Source: Amphibalanus amphitrite | Taxonomy: Eukaryota; Arthropoda; Thecostraca; Balanomorpha; Balanidae | DNA: 64,000 nt | NCBI RefSeq assembly: GCF_019059575.1 | Contig: NW_024881529.1 | Location: forward strand, 1,027,001-1,091,000 | Direction: 5' to 3' | In this document: piece by piece, positions 1-10,929 of the stretch | How positions within the stretch are numbered: the first letter of the stretch is position 1 | Layout of the letters: each line of letters opens with the position of its first letter | Position numbers and translations under genes: made by a program | Notes under the pieces: generated by a model | Database searches by the model: none | What the model was told of the DNA's origin: nothing | The model's input: the letters and a program-made list of their open reading frames with translations, nothing else

Positions 1-3000
1 CAGAGACACATGTGCGCTGTTTGTGAGCAGAGGGCGACAGTAAATGGGTATGAGTTGGCGGCGGAAGACGTGATGGGCTTTTTGAAGCATTTGAAGTTAT
101 TTCTGTACTTCATTTGACTGAGCCGTGGAGGCTCTTCTGTATTGAAGTGATGTTGCTAGCCATTTATATTCAGCAGCGATGGCCTAGTCTGTGCAATGAT
201 GCAGTTTGTTGCCTGTATTTTTAGAACCGGTTATATTTACCCTTTTCGCTGATGTATCCGGCTGCGGGTAACGCGATCTTGTGTGATTAGGAAGGAGCAC
301 TTATCGCGTCACCTTTTTTTCCTTTACGTTCAGTGAGTGTGAAAACTTCTTATCTATTTCCCGAGCTGGTGCCACGCCAGGTTCAGTGGTATACAGGAAA
401 ATAGATAACAGCTCTCGCTTCCCAGTCCTAATCGGTAGACTTTCATGGCGCCACGCTGACTTTTGCCAGTCGGTTGTAACTCTGTAAGTCACATATAAGA
501 TCAGCTGTCTGCACTGGTCTATCGGTACCGGGGGGACTGGGTGACCGTGGCTCTGCTCCCAGCTGCCACTGGGCCCGGCTGTTCTGAGGGTGGGCAGGGC
601 CGCCCGGGCCGCCCACCACTCCCATTGTTCGCTGATGTATAATGGCGGCCCGCGCCCCACTGGAGAACCTTTTCATCTGCCGGAGATTTAGGTCAGCCTG
701 TGACCGGTCTACAGACCAAATCAATGCTGCTACAAATCGAATGGCTTATGGTGATAGAAACAGACAAGTGAAGTCAGCTTTTATTCTTCAGATTCAGGTG
801 ATCCAATTCAGCTGCCGGTAATCAACAAGACTTGATCTTGAGCTGGTTGTTATGAAGAGCTTCTTTAGGTCGAAGGCTTAACTGCCCTCGGGTTCTGCTG
901 TAACGCCCTTTTGAGCCGGGCGTGCCGTCTTATCGCTATTCCCACCCACTGCGAGTCAATTCCCGTCGGTCGGCTTGCTAGACACGCGATAACTCCTCCC
1001 CTTCCCACTCCTTTACCCTTCTCTCTCCTGTCTGTCTCCTCCCTCCCCTCCCCCTCCGTAGTCGCGTGCCGGTCCGCTGGCCGCGCAGTCACGACTGAAT
1101 GGGACCGACGGCGAACCAGCGAACTGACGGACCAGTGGGCTAGTGGACCAGCGAACTAGTAGACCAGTGAACCGACGGACCAGTGGACTAGTGAACCGAC
1201 GGACCAGTGGACCAAAGGACCGACGGACTAGTGGACCGCCAACCGTGGTCGGTCCCGGACCGTTCAGCATCGACCGGGCTAGCTGGGGCGAACCGGAGCG
1301 GGCGGGCGGACCGGGCGGGCGCGGCGGCGGGGCGAAACGGCCACTGACTGACGGCCGTATCGTTCGTTACTCCATGGCTGTGGGTCGTGGGAGGGCGGAG
1401 GGCGGTGTGCCGCCTGCCTGGCGCCACAGCGACGGCCCTGCTCGGCCGGAGGCGGGACCTATAACGGGCGGTGGTCTTCCAGGTGGGGGCACGATGGACG
1501 ATATGGTACACGATGATCAGTGGTGTAACTTTCTATACTCGTACGTATGGAGGTGCAAGTGATGATCGGTGTTTGTACGAGAAGTGATCCGTCGGTTGGT
1601 TGTCCGACAGGGCAAACGGGTGGTATTCCGATTGGCCATGGTCCGATCATCCATGGCCATGGTTCGATAGGCATGGGTCCGATCGTCAGTGGTATTATGA
1701 ATTATGATCATTGGTCCAATAAGAGGTGGTCCGTTGGTCGGCGGTCCAACGGAATATGATCTGACGGCCCGGTGGGTGGTCTGAAAGGAGGTGGCCCTGC
1801 CAGTCAACCTCTGACCTCCCGGATCGCGCCGCTCGTTCTGTCAGTGTTGTCAGTGACGGACGTCAGTATTAAATCCACCGGTGGAGGAGGCGAGGGAGGT
1901 GACTGGATCCAAATGCACTCATGGAACGTCGCTATGAAACAAACTGGTGAGACGTCACTGACGCACGCGCCGCCACGATCGGTAGGGAGAGACGTCAATG
2001 ATGCTGATAGACCATGTTGATTTGTAATGTTTGCCAAGCTAGTAACTTTTTTCGCAGTCGAACGTCGCAGTCGCATCTAGTGACTATCTGCTGGGGGATG
2101 TCTGACAGCTACTGTCGGTGATGGACAGAATGGATAGAAATACCTATAGAATTCCATCCCATCTAAAGGTGATATTTAATACCGATTGGTTCCGTTCTAA
2201 AAGTCCACTTTTATCATCTAAACCTAATCCTGTTGTCATACTTCGGGCGCTGAATGGGAACTGATAACGCCAAAGAGCGAGCTCCTCTTCAAAGCCCGGG
2301 TTTGTGGTGTTCGATTTTTGGCTCCGGCTGCGAAAACATCGACGGTCGCGCAGCTAATGCCTCTTTATGTGTCTGTTGTGGTGGACCGGGCGATCCCGTT
2401 CGCGGCAGGCCTCGGGAGGGCTCTCACCAGAATCGCTGCTCTTCTTTCTCGAATGGCGGCGGGAGGGATCCTCCAGTAGGAGGATCGCGAGGGGGAGGGG
2501 TGCCGACCCTCATCGATCGCATACGATTGATGACAAAAGGAACAATGGCCAGTCTTGACAGTGAATTGTTCCGTGCTCCGGTTTTGTTAGCCGACGATGC
2601 CTGAATGCCATGCAAATATGCATACTTGGTACATTTTATTAGAGGTGCTTCAACAACATTTCTGACAAGGAAAACTGAGCAACGTGACTAAGTGTGCAGT
2701 TCAAGCTCTGTATTGGCTGTGCTTTTGTTTTACCTTTTCAGTCCTGACCCGTGCGGAAATAAATTGGCCTTTCGTGTTCTTTCTTCGCCCTCAGTCGAAC
2801 AGAGTTTGGAAAAATGCATTGTTCAGTATTGTTTTCGTAAAAAGCTCGGGCAATGGGGTTTGGCTAAAAGGGTAAACTGGGCATTTCGCATGCTGAATGC
2901 TGCAATATGAAAATACATGTATTGCATCATGAGCACAAACATGCTAATAGATATTCAAATAAACCATCATTGTTCATGATCTAAGTACCTTTTTATCCAC

Positions 3001-4238
3001 TTATCTATTAATCTCAAATGGAGCCACTTCCTTAGAATCTGCATATACCTAAGCTTCTGAATGGCTGCTTGGCATAGCGTACCATTTAAAAGTCAGCATG
3101 CCCTCCTGTTCTGACGCCAGTAAACCACAATTTTTCTCAGCCCACCCGGCTCCTTACGGCTGGTCTTATCAGCGAGACCTTACAGTGAAATACACCTGGC
3201 TGATGGTGAGACTGGTTTGTGCTCATAAAAATACCCCAGCATACGTACGATACGGAGTATGACTTGTAACCTTCGATATCCATATCTCCCATTAAATATC
3301 CTCGAATTGCTGCGCACCACTTCTGTGGCCAGAGTGATGTGAATTGAGCGCTGATTTATAATGATCTGATCAATTGCTGGTGGCGTGACAAGATCGCGGA
3401 AACGGATATATCCCTTGCAGCAGCTGCAGCGGCTTTGTTCCTGCCTTTTTGCGAAGTGCTGTCACACTTGGCTCCTGTCGATTGTGTAAAACGGCTTAGC
3501 ACTCCAGCCGCTGACATCAACCTTGCGGTGTGTAGAGGTCTCCCTGAACCAGCCCTGGGCTCGTCGATGGGTTTAAGCAAATCGTTAATGTCACTTTCGA
3601 CGGTGGCGTTATGTCTAGTCAGGATAACATCTGGCCTCCCCCATGCCGCTGATGCCGTTGCTTGTAATTAAATGGTGACTGCACTGTTGTGTCCTTCACA
3701 GCTCACACTGCCTGTCTTTCATAGTCTTCATTAAAATTGGGGAAAAAAAATATGAACGCTCCCTTTTGCGCATAGAATCAATTTACCAAGCCTTGGCCAC
3801 AATGATGTTTTTCTGCACTGGCCAGCCCCCGCTTTATGTTCGGAGCTTAATTTGCGTTGGTCAGTCCTCGGCTGCTATGTTTAAATATTGCAAACCATTA
3901 CGGTATGCTAGGCCGCTTGCCGCTTACCGGTACCTACATCATTTCGTCGTGACACTCTCCTGGGAATGTAGGGCTTCAAGACTCCTTCATGGGCAATTGG
4001 CATAGAGATGAACTGCCACATTGCATGGCTATGTCGAGAGCGACGCTGAACAGTGCTTGGTCACTGGCTCATCATTTTTCTGCCCTTTCTTCTTGTGTAT
4101 ATTTTGCATTTGTATGTTATCATGTATATTTTATATGCTTCGTTAGTCAATTTTACAAACGGAGAAATATTGATCCGTTTAGCCTCGACCTACCTTAGCC
4201 CAAAATCGGTTTGTGGTTGGTGTCGTCCTGTGAACGGC
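1..4238. other. Presumed intron DNA with no recognisable gene
   Basis: I see no host exon, RNA gene or bounded transposon here. Open frames up to about 139 codons exist but show no domain and arise from GC-rich or low-complexity stretches, notably 530-660 and 1010-1480. A short tandem array at 1105-1238 is listed separately. Scattered GGTCCGAT/GGTCCAAT words at 1618-1760 look like a decayed simple repeat. Because a cyclase exon lies downstream at 19483, this is inferred to be part of the preceding intron, though it could be intergenic. Confidence 0.5.
1105..1238. repeat. Degenerate short tandem repeat (GACCAGTG/AACCGACG words)
   Basis: The words GGACCAGTGGAC, TAGTGAACCGACG and GGACCAGCGAAC alternate for about 130 bases, with units of roughly 8-10 bp. 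It is a simple minisatellite. The open frames across it on both strands are by-products of the repetition. Confidence 0.7.
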
Positions 4239-4305
4239 ATTCAGTATGTTCTTAGGTGTTGTTTTTATCCGCTGGGACTGAGAGCGTGAGATGATGTTTT
4301 TCGTA

Positions 4306-5478
4306 CGGTCGTCAAGTTAGATGTAAGTGAATCCTAATCTATAATCTAAGATTCGGAATCAGGCGAGCCCCTACGATTTGGACCAAACTTGGTCAGTGGA
4401 TAGTACGTAACGTCCTGATTACGATGCACCCAAAATCTAAGCTCGGCCCGCCATATTTACGAAGTTACGGATGTTTGAATTTCAAGGTCGTTCGGGAGAG
4501 CCCCTACGATTTCCGTCAAAATTTGTATACGGACACTCTAGATGCTCCTCATTACGAATATCACAAAATTTAAGCTCGGCCCGCCATATTTACGAAGTTA
4601 CGGAGGTTTGAATTTCAAGGTCATTTAGGTGAGCCCCTGCGATTTCCGTCAAAATTGGTACACGGACATATTACATCCTGCTCATTACAAATATCATAAA
4701 AGTTAAGCTCGGCCCGCCATATTTTTCAAGTTACGTAGTCACAAAGTTACGGAATTTCAAGGTCATTCGGAGAGCCCCTCCGATTTTCGTCAAAATTTGT
4801 ATGCGGGCACATTACATGCTCCTTATTACGAATCTCATAAAAATTAGGCTCGGCCCGCACTATTTCAAAAGTTACTGAGGTTTGAATTTCAGTGAGTTTC
4901 AAACCTCATTAACTTTTGAAATAGTGCGGGCCGAGCTTAGCTTTTACGATATTCGTAATGAGGAGCATGTAATGTGTCCGCATACAAATTTTGACGAAAA
5001 TCGGAGGGGCTCTCCGAATGACCTTGAAACTCCGTAACTTTGTGACTCCGTAACTTGAAAAATATGGCGGGCCGAGCTTAACTTTTATGATATTTGTAAT
5101 GAGGAGGATGTAATATGTCCGTATACCAATTTTGACGGAAATCGCAGGGGCTCACCCAAATGACCTTGAAATTCAAACCTCCGTAACTTCGTAAATATGG
5201 CGGGCCGAGCTTAAATTTTGTGATATTCGTAATGAGGAGCATATAGAGTGTCCGTACACAAATTTTGACGGAAATCGCAGGGGCTCTCTCGAATGACCTT
5301 GAAATTCAAACATCCGTAACTTCGTAAATATGGCGGGCCGAGCTTAGATTTTGGGTGCATCGTAATCAGGACGTTACGTACTATCTACTGACCAAGTTTG
5401 GTCCAAATCGTAGGGGCTCACCTGATTCCGAATCTTAGATTATAGATTAGGATTCACTTACATCTAACTTGACGACCG
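4306..5478. mobile_element. Inner foldback element, ~580-bp inverted arms built of ~130-bp units
   Basis: The whole element is one long palindrome. The left arm (4306 to about 4886) and right arm (about 4898 to 5478) are near-perfect reverse complements around an 11-base loop. The ends read CGGTCGTCAAGTTAG and its complement. TGTTTTTCGTA at 4295-4305 and 5479-5489 is an 11-bp target duplication. The intact module at 5688-5764 has this sequence once, so it serves as an empty site. Each arm holds about four tandem units of roughly 130 bp, each with AGCTCGGCCCGCC, an ACGAAGTTACGGA segment, a GAGCCCC(T/G)(A/G)CGATTT segment and CAAAATTTGTATACGGACA. Inverted arms made of tandem repeats are the hallmark of foldback elements. 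No coding capacity is seen. Confidence 0.85.
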
Positions 5479-5573
5479 TGTTTTTCGTACTCCAGCGTAG
5501 ATGGGTAGCCAATCTGCTTCCACGGTTGACAGTGATGACATCCGTCATCTTTTTGCAAACTCGTTAAAGATTT

Positions 5574-5645
5574 GGGCTGTACGGGGATTCGAACCCCGGG
5601 CCTTTGGATTAGCGCTCCAATGCTCTACCTCTGAGCTATACAGAC
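5574..5645 (-). tRNA. tRNA-like sequence (GCT anticodon), probable pseudogene or SINE head
   Basis: Read on the minus strand this folds as a 72-nt cloverleaf. The acceptor GTCTGTA/TACAGCC has one mismatch at pair 2-71, and the discriminator is C. The D stem GCTC/GAGC is perfect, as are the anticodon stem TTGGA/TCCAA and the T arm CGGGG-TTCGAAT-CCCCG. The B box GGTTCGAATCC is a perfect match and the A box is close. The anticodon loop GCGCTAA would give anticodon GCT (serine). However, position 33 is C instead of the near-universal U, and the five-base variable loop is far too short for a serine tRNA. A CTCGTTAAAG/CTTTAACGAG inverted repeat flanks it. It is therefore probably not a working tRNA gene. 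It lies inside the outer foldback element. Confidence 0.6.
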
Positions 5646-5722
5646 CAAGTACTTTAACGAGCTTTCTGCCAAGTTTTATGCGGATCATTCTTAGGTGTTG
5701 TTTTTATCCGCTGGGACTGAGA

Positions 5723-5819
5723 GCGTGAGATGATGTTTTTCGTACTCCAGCGTAGATGGGTAGCTAGTAGATGGGTGGCTACCCATCTACGCTGGAGTAC
5801 GAAAAACATCATCTCACGC
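5723..5819. repeat. Perfect 42-bp inverted repeat (hairpin)
   Basis: 5723-5764 and 5778-5819 are exact reverse complements over 42 bases, separated by a 13-base loop. The left arm is the 3' part of the intact module copy at 5688-5764. The hairpin forms the right end of the outer foldback element. Confidence 0.9.
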
Positions 5820-6060
5820 ATTCAGTATGTGTTTGAGGTTGGCTGTGCCAGCCGCGAGAGCTGTTGGCTGTCCGCACACATCCTCTCAGCATCTGAGGCA
5901 GATGTCCTGCACTGGCCGTTTATTTTAACGACTGCTGCTGAGACGTGTTCGCCATGCCGCACATGCAGCCATCACGCTGGAACTGTGCTGCCGGCGGCAG
6001 CGAGTACCTACTGCAACATATACCGATGCTATTTGTAATATAATAACACGAAACAAAAAT

Positions 6061-6104
6061 GATAGACGAACGCGTTTCGGCTAAATCACCGTCATCAGCG
6101 TCTA
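6061..6104 (-). ncRNA. Hammerhead-ribozyme-like motif (degenerate)
   Basis: On the minus strand the order is TAGACG, CTGATGA (6098-6092), a GG...CC stem with loop, GAAAC, GC, GTT, then CGTCTA. TAGACG and CGTCTA form a 6-bp helix I. CTGATGA and GAAA are the two conserved core strands. GTT is an allowed cleavage triplet, and helix III would be the minimal A-U/C-G type known from Penelope-like elements and retrozymes. Weak points: one extra C follows CTGATGA, so the usual closing pair of helix II is missing, and helix III has a 2-base loop. It may be a decayed Penelope-like terminal repeat. Cleavage activity is doubtful. Confidence 0.4.
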
Positions 6105-6158
6105 AAAGGAGAACAAGAGGCACACATCGAGCAAATATCACAGTTCAATGATGGTTTT

Positions 6159-8017
6159 CATTCATTTATTGACTGGCACTTCGGCCTGCACAGGTCATTT
6201 CGTGCCATTGCCCTTCATGTGATTATACATGGCACAGCAGTTTAGTACATACACTTGCATATCAATACATATAACATACACATCAACATTCAGCAATACA
6301 TTTTACAGACATATGTGCGTTAGGTACAATATATGGTGTTTCATAAGTGTTCGTGAGATAAGAATTGTCATTTGCACATTGCTCATTTAGATGGAGTCGT
6401 AGAGGTTTGTAGCTCTCAAGAAAGTAAAAACCAAATTTAACAACACAGGGTTATCATTGCCAAGCAGCGTACTAAGAGCAAAATTAATATTGTTCAATTG
6501 GCAGTGGTGTTGGAGAGCGTGTCTCTGTTGTCTATATTTTGGGCATTGCAGAAGCACATGCGAGACTGTGATATGCTCATCGCAGATGTCACATCTTGGT
6601 CGGGGGTTTTGAGAAAAAAGGTGAGAGTGTGTCAAGTATGTGTGCCCTATTCTAAGCCTGCATAGTTTCTTCTCCTCTTGTCTATTGTTTCTACATGAGG
6701 AGCGCCAAGCTTTAGTGACAGGTTTAATCGTGTGCAGCTGTGTCGTTGATGTGTCCGCCTGCCACTGTGCCTGCCAGTGGCTAAAGACCTTTCGCCGGAT
6801 GTCCGATTTAATAGACTCAAAAGTAAGCGGCACGTCTGTAATTATGTCTAATGAAAGTGACTGTTTTGCATAGAGGTCCACGAGCTCGTTCCCTCGGATA
6901 CCACAATGACTGGGAATCCAAAGAAAATTTATTTCAAAACCTGTGTTGTGTAGCTCTCGATGTAGGTTACGAATATCAACTTGTAAATGGTGTGAATATG
7001 GCGGGGCTACTATCGATTGCAAGGCAGACTTAGAGTCTGAACAGATTATGACATTTCGTGTTTGAGATTGTACAACCACTTTTAGCGCAAGATATATAGC
7101 ATGCAGTTCCGCTATAAACACTGACGTTTCGTCTGGTAGCCGGCATTGAATCTTGTAGCGATTTACAAGTACGGCATTTCCGGTGTTGCTACCCATCTTT
7201 GATCCATCCGTGTAAATGAAAAGGGAGTTGGGATTTCCAGCCTGTATCTGGTAAAACTCCTGCTGAACCTCGTCATCAGTAACGGTAGATTTTGCCTCTC
7301 TCAAAAGGTAGGAGAGTCGAATGGGAGGAAGATCCCACGGAGGAGTGGCTAGCGCTGGCATGGGCGTGGTTTGCGGGAAAACAAATTGAACCTGGGAAGC
7401 AAACGAGGTGATTCGAGACGCAATAGTAGGGGCCGTTCTCCTTCGACTCGGGGGCGAAGAGTTACCGTAAGGAGTGGGAAGCATTCTAACTGCAGCTTGG
7501 CTGGGGTGGGTTTGATACAAATTGACACGAGCTGCATAGCGCAGAGTTTGTTCTATGCGTCTTATATGAAGGGGCATTACACCCGAATCAATTTGGAGAG
7601 AGACAACGGGAGATGTTCTCATAGCTCCTAGTGCTATCCTCAAGAAGGCGTTTTGCTGCGCTTCAAGTGTGTTCAAAGGTGATGCATTGGCACTTGCATA
7701 AACTATGCAGCCATATTCGATAATTGGTAAGACGAGGGTTCTATATAATTGTAATAGGGTCACCCGATCAGCACCGAAAGTGGAGCCGGCGATGCATCTA
7801 AATAAGTTTAGACGCTTCGAACACTTAGACTTCACGTACTGAATATGATCCTTAAAGGACAGACGAGAATCAAACATCATTCCTAGAAACTTGAATGAGT
7901 GCATGAAAGGTATATCATTCCCCGAGAGTGTTAGTTTGAGGTTTGATGGAGGGTTTATGATTCTCTTACTAAAAATCATAACAGCAGATTTCGGCGCAGA
8001 GAACTGAAATCCATATC
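6159..8017 (-). mobile_element. 5'-truncated non-LTR retrotransposon (I superfamily)
   Basis: TCAATGATGGTTTT at 6145-6158 is repeated at 8018-8031, a 14-bp target duplication that sets exact borders. On the minus strand the element starts inside the reverse transcriptase and ends in a short 3' UTR finishing CAATAAATGAATG, with an AATAAA signal next to the end. Truncation at the 5' end plus a long, variable-length duplication is the normal product of target-primed reverse transcription. An RNase H domain places it in the I superfamily rather than in jockey/CR1-type elements; the exact clade is not determined. It inserted about 40 bp from the hammerhead-like motif. Confidence 0.92.
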
Positions 8018-8018
8018 T
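6387..8018 (-). CDS. LINE polyprotein, C-terminal part: RT thumb, RNase H, zinc knuckle
   Basis: An uninterrupted frame of about 543 codons ends in TAA at 6387-6389. It has no real start. Its first codons lie at the truncation point, and the preceding TTG belongs to the target duplication. Residues 1-110 match the reverse transcriptase C-terminus: YGFQFSAPKSAVMIFSK, then FKFLGMMFDSRLSFKDHI, then a tyrosine-rich LYRTLVLPIIEYGCIVY segment. RNase H occupies roughly residues 265-400, with candidate catalytic acids in YTDGSK, AELHAI, CSDSKSAL and GNELVDLYAK. Near the end, CDIC followed by HVLLQC forms a CCHC-like zinc motif (about residues 485-505) typical of this group. The frame is intact, so the insertion is not old. 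The missing endonuclease, palm and fingers make it incapable of moving by itself. Confidence 0.9.
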   Translation of the reverse strand, partial: RYGFQFSAPKSAVMIFSKRIINPPSNLKLTLSGNDIPFMHSFKFLGMMFDSRLSFKDHIQYVKSKCSKRLNLFRCIAGSTFGADRVTLLQLYRTLVLPIIEYGCIVYASANASPLNTLEAQQNAFLRIALGAMRTSPVVSLQIDSGVMPLHIRRIEQTLRYAARVNLYQTHPSQAAVRMLPTPYGNSSPPSRRRTAPTIASRITSFASQVQFVFPQTTPMPALATPPWDLPPIRLSYLLREAKSTVTDDEVQQEFYQIQAGNPNSLFIYTDGSKMGSNTGNAVLVNRYKIQCRLPDETSVFIAELHAIYLALKVVVQSQTRNVIICSDSKSALQSIVAPPYSHHLQVDIRNLHRELHNTGFEINFLWIPSHCGIRGNELVDLYAKQSLSLDIITDVPLTFESIKSDIRRKVFSHWQAQWQADTSTTQLHTIKPVTKAWRSSCRNNRQEEKKLCRLRIGHTYLTHSHLFSQNPRPRCDICDEHITVSHVLLQCPKYRQQRHALQHHCQLNNINFALSTLLGNDNPVLLNLVFTFLRATNLYDSI

Positions 8019-8031
8019 CAATGATGGTTTT

Positions 8032-8658
8032 GATTTTTACATACACTTTTAAACAAGCATGTGACAATGTGGTTACATTTCCTTTGATAAAGAGAAAATA
8101 TCCTAAAAGAATCCTAAGTGAATAGCCACATTGTACAGTTTACACAGGTGTTGCACAATTCATATGTGGATGTTTAAAATGAGCTATTTGTAATGAGTTA
8201 GCATATGAATGAAAGGTTGAGGCTCTGTTGTAGGTACTTTGCCTATGCATGCTCTTCTAGTTTGTTCGCCAATGTAACTGTTACGACAGGTTGAATCTGC
8301 TGCCATCGGATTAGCTCATGGTTTGGTTAGGTATGAATTTTAATAGTTTTCCATTGTTAACGTTCTTTGTTTTCCGAACTGCATTTAGGTATCCGTTATC
8401 CACTGCCCGTTAGAGCGCAGGTCGATGTCAGCGGAGGCTGCAGCGGTGTATCATTGTGCTTACGGCGTCGTGTCAGAGGCGATGTCGGCACCGGATGATT
8501 GATGCCACTGAAACATAATGACAATGACGCCATAAACAGAGACTGAACTACGAAGGATGGGTGCCAACCGTGTGGTTTCAAGTCTTTTCCCGTGTATGAG
8601 ACGACTATGTTGAAATCGTGCTTTCATTTTTGGTTTGCTAAAGCCATACCGATCTATA
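8032..8658. other. Intron DNA, nothing recognised
   Basis: AT-rich sequence between the LINE duplication and the TTAA element. Apart from the possibility that its first bases continue the disrupted Penelope-like relic of 6061-6145, I see nothing here. Confidence 0.5.
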
Positions 8659-8662
8659 TTAA

Positions 8663-9522
8663 AGGTAGTGTGCCACCTTTGAAAGATTTCCCATTTTATT
8701 TTTCCTAGGATAAGAAGCTTCTGTTTTTACCTAATATCGCAAAAAAAATCAAAAATGGGCCTGGAATAGTGCCTTTTTCGCCTAAAAGTTTTTCGGTTTT
8801 TAGATATGTATAACAACTGTAGTGGGCTCACCTGCAAACAGGCGTCGGGCAACAATCGCGAATGCGGCGCACTTGTGACAATAAGCAAAGGTCATTATAG
8901 TGTTACGACCATACGACGTACGGGAATGAGTTATCAGCTGTCTAATCGTAGACAACACAATGTCGAGCCTTAAACTGTAAGCCCGTATTGGTATTGTTTC
9001 TTTTATTTGGCTGTCGAACATTATTTATGGTTTGAAATATGATTTTATGTAAAATAATTGATATGAAAAAGCCGTCTTATAAGTTATGACCCCATTTCAC
9101 CACACGCAAGTGGCAGAAATGACAATGATCAGCTGACGCATTTTTCTTGGCCGAAGTCAGAGCGCGCGGCCCGACGCACCACGCGTATTTGGAAATTCCG
9201 ACCTCGACGAGCATCAGAAGCCACCTAACAGGCGTGTTCGAAACCGCAGGAGATGATGATGAACGGGTTTATCGAAACTTGATTGGATGAGCATATCGGT
9301 AATAGCGATTTCAGTGTGTGCATTTATTGTTCATAGTGGTGTGAAATGTGGTTGGGGTACGACCGACAACCCGTCGGGGCGAATTTCGCACTGGGGTACT
9401 CAAAATTTGAAGAATTTAAGACGTTTCCATGAGTTTTGAAGGTGTGGATAAGTTCTAAAAATCCGGTTCTCCTTATCTGGGCCATTAACTCCATACGGTC
9501 CAAGAAAGCTGGCACACTACCT
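8663..9522. mobile_element. Non-autonomous TTAA DNA element (860 bp)
   Basis: The ends are AGGTAGTGTGCCA and its exact complement, followed inward by C/G then CTTT on both sides. TTAA flanks both ends (8659-8662 and 9523-9526). Use of TTAA fits piggyBac-like, Kolobok or Sola3 elements. No transposase is encoded, so the family is open. Confidence 0.82.
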
Positions 9523-9526
9523 TTAA

Positions 9527-10462
9527 TGGAAAAGATGCTAAAACGAATTTAGAATAAGCATTTGAGGTAACGGCAGAGTCTTATGGTGATGTTTTTGGCG
9601 GTTTCTCTTTGAATTAATTTATGCTTAATGCGATTTTTGTAGCTAACTTATCATACAAATCGTCTTCATATCAAATTGTTTTGTACAGTTGACATAAATG
9701 CTCCGTTTCCTGCTGCTCCATCGAATCTCGTAGCCGAAAACCTATCTGCGTGTGGTCTGCCCGTAGCGCCGTCCTAATTGACACCTGTCCAGATAGCATT
9801 GGCAGACAGTGCATACACAAACACCGATGGAAATGGTTTGACTGGCCCGGCGCCAGTCTTCTCGAACCCATGTCACCATCTCCCTGCACCGCCGAGCCGC
9901 GTCGGCTGCTCATTTTGTGATGTCGAGCTCGATCTTTTGCTCGGAAACTGGTTCTGAAAACTGCCGAGTCGTGTCAGCTGTTCGTTCTGCGATGAGGTGT
10001 CGTGATCTGTCGGGAGAACATTGTAACTCCTTCAGTGAATGTTGGTCATTTCACACCTTATGTACATTTTGACCATCGTTCGATTGCAATTATGTGAATG
10101 TGTGGCATCAGGAAGACGTCTTCTTATACTGTGATATCCTTTCTGACCTGAAACTGCCGTGAGACCGGTGTCTGACATCTAAGATCCATGATACCCCTTT
10201 GGTGCCAATCTCTTACTACTGCGGTGAACCCCCAAACCTTTTTTGATCACTGCTTGCCTGTCGATCAACACTGAAACCAGTGTTCGCTGTTCAACTTGGG
10301 TTCCTAGTGGCTGTTTGAGTCCCAACAGGCAACGCTGACGCGTTCAGCTCCTGTGTTGATGCATCCTCTGTTGATAGTTCTGTATCCCACCGTGCTCCCT
10401 CAGTTATTCGTTTATCTCAGCTCTTTCACATCTCGCCCAATCCACTTTGACTCATCGCGCCT
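9527..10462. other. Intron DNA with one short tandem duplication
   Basis: A segment near 9891 (GCCGAGCCGCGTCGGCTG) recurs in diverged form about 72 bp later near 9963 (GCCGAGTCGTGTCAGCTG). Nothing else is recognised. Confidence 0.45.
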
Positions 10463-10676
10463 CCTCAGTAACCTGCACCCCTCCTTCTTGATGACCTACA
10501 CCCCACCCCCTCAGTGACCTGCACTCTGCTCTCTCAGTGACCTACACCCCACCCCCTCAGTGACCTGCACTCTGCTCTCTCAGTGATCTGCACCCCACCT
10601 CCTCAGTGACCTGCACCCTGCTCTCTCAGTCACTTGCACTCTGCTCTCTCAGTGACCTGCAACCTGCTCCCTCAGA
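10463..10676. repeat. Degenerate ~20-bp minisatellite (CTCAGTGACCTGCAC)
   Basis: CCTCAGTGACCTGCACTCTG and CTCAGTGACCTACACCCCAC alternate about ten times with small length changes. It is a simple tandem array. Confidence 0.8.
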
Positions 10677-10929
10677 GGCTAGAACCCACCCAGATCCTCC
10701 GGTGAGTGGTGACCCACTGGACCGACTTTGCCACTATCATCAGCCTGTTCCGCCGCTGCTGGGTCACGACCGTCACCACATCTCGGCAACACCGACGCCA
10801 TTGACGCGTCATCCAGACACCCGGGTAAACAGAGCATGCCGCGAGATAGGCCCGGCGAGACGGGAAGGGCGGTCGTGGAGAAGGTGGGGGGGGGGGGGGT
10901 GAGATGGAAGGGTGCGGCGGGGAGGCGAG

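Larger units (their letters stand above)
4250..5819. mobile_element. Outer foldback-type DNA element with 11-bp direct repeats
   Basis: The 11-mer ATTCAGTATGT occurs at 4239-4249 and again at 5820-5830, directly bounding this segment. The left end starts TCTTAGGTGTTGTTTTT; the right end, read inward on the other strand, starts GCGTGAGATGATGTTTTT, so the terminal inverted repeats match only loosely. A 77-bp module appears twice: 4249-4305 joined to 5490-5509 (split by the inner element) and 5688-5764 (intact). An inverted copy of part of it ends the element at 5778-5819. The duplication length is the same as for the inner element, which suggests one superfamily. Long duplications of this size fit Mutator-like or foldback elements; that assignment is inference. 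No transposase is present. Confidence 0.55.

Noticed and set aside
2254..2604. 116-codon plus-strand frame with cysteines
   Set aside because: No recognisable fold and no splice or promoter context; compatible with chance in GC-rich DNA.
5574..5645. Functional serine tRNA gene
   Set aside because: No long variable arm, C at position 33 and an acceptor mismatch.
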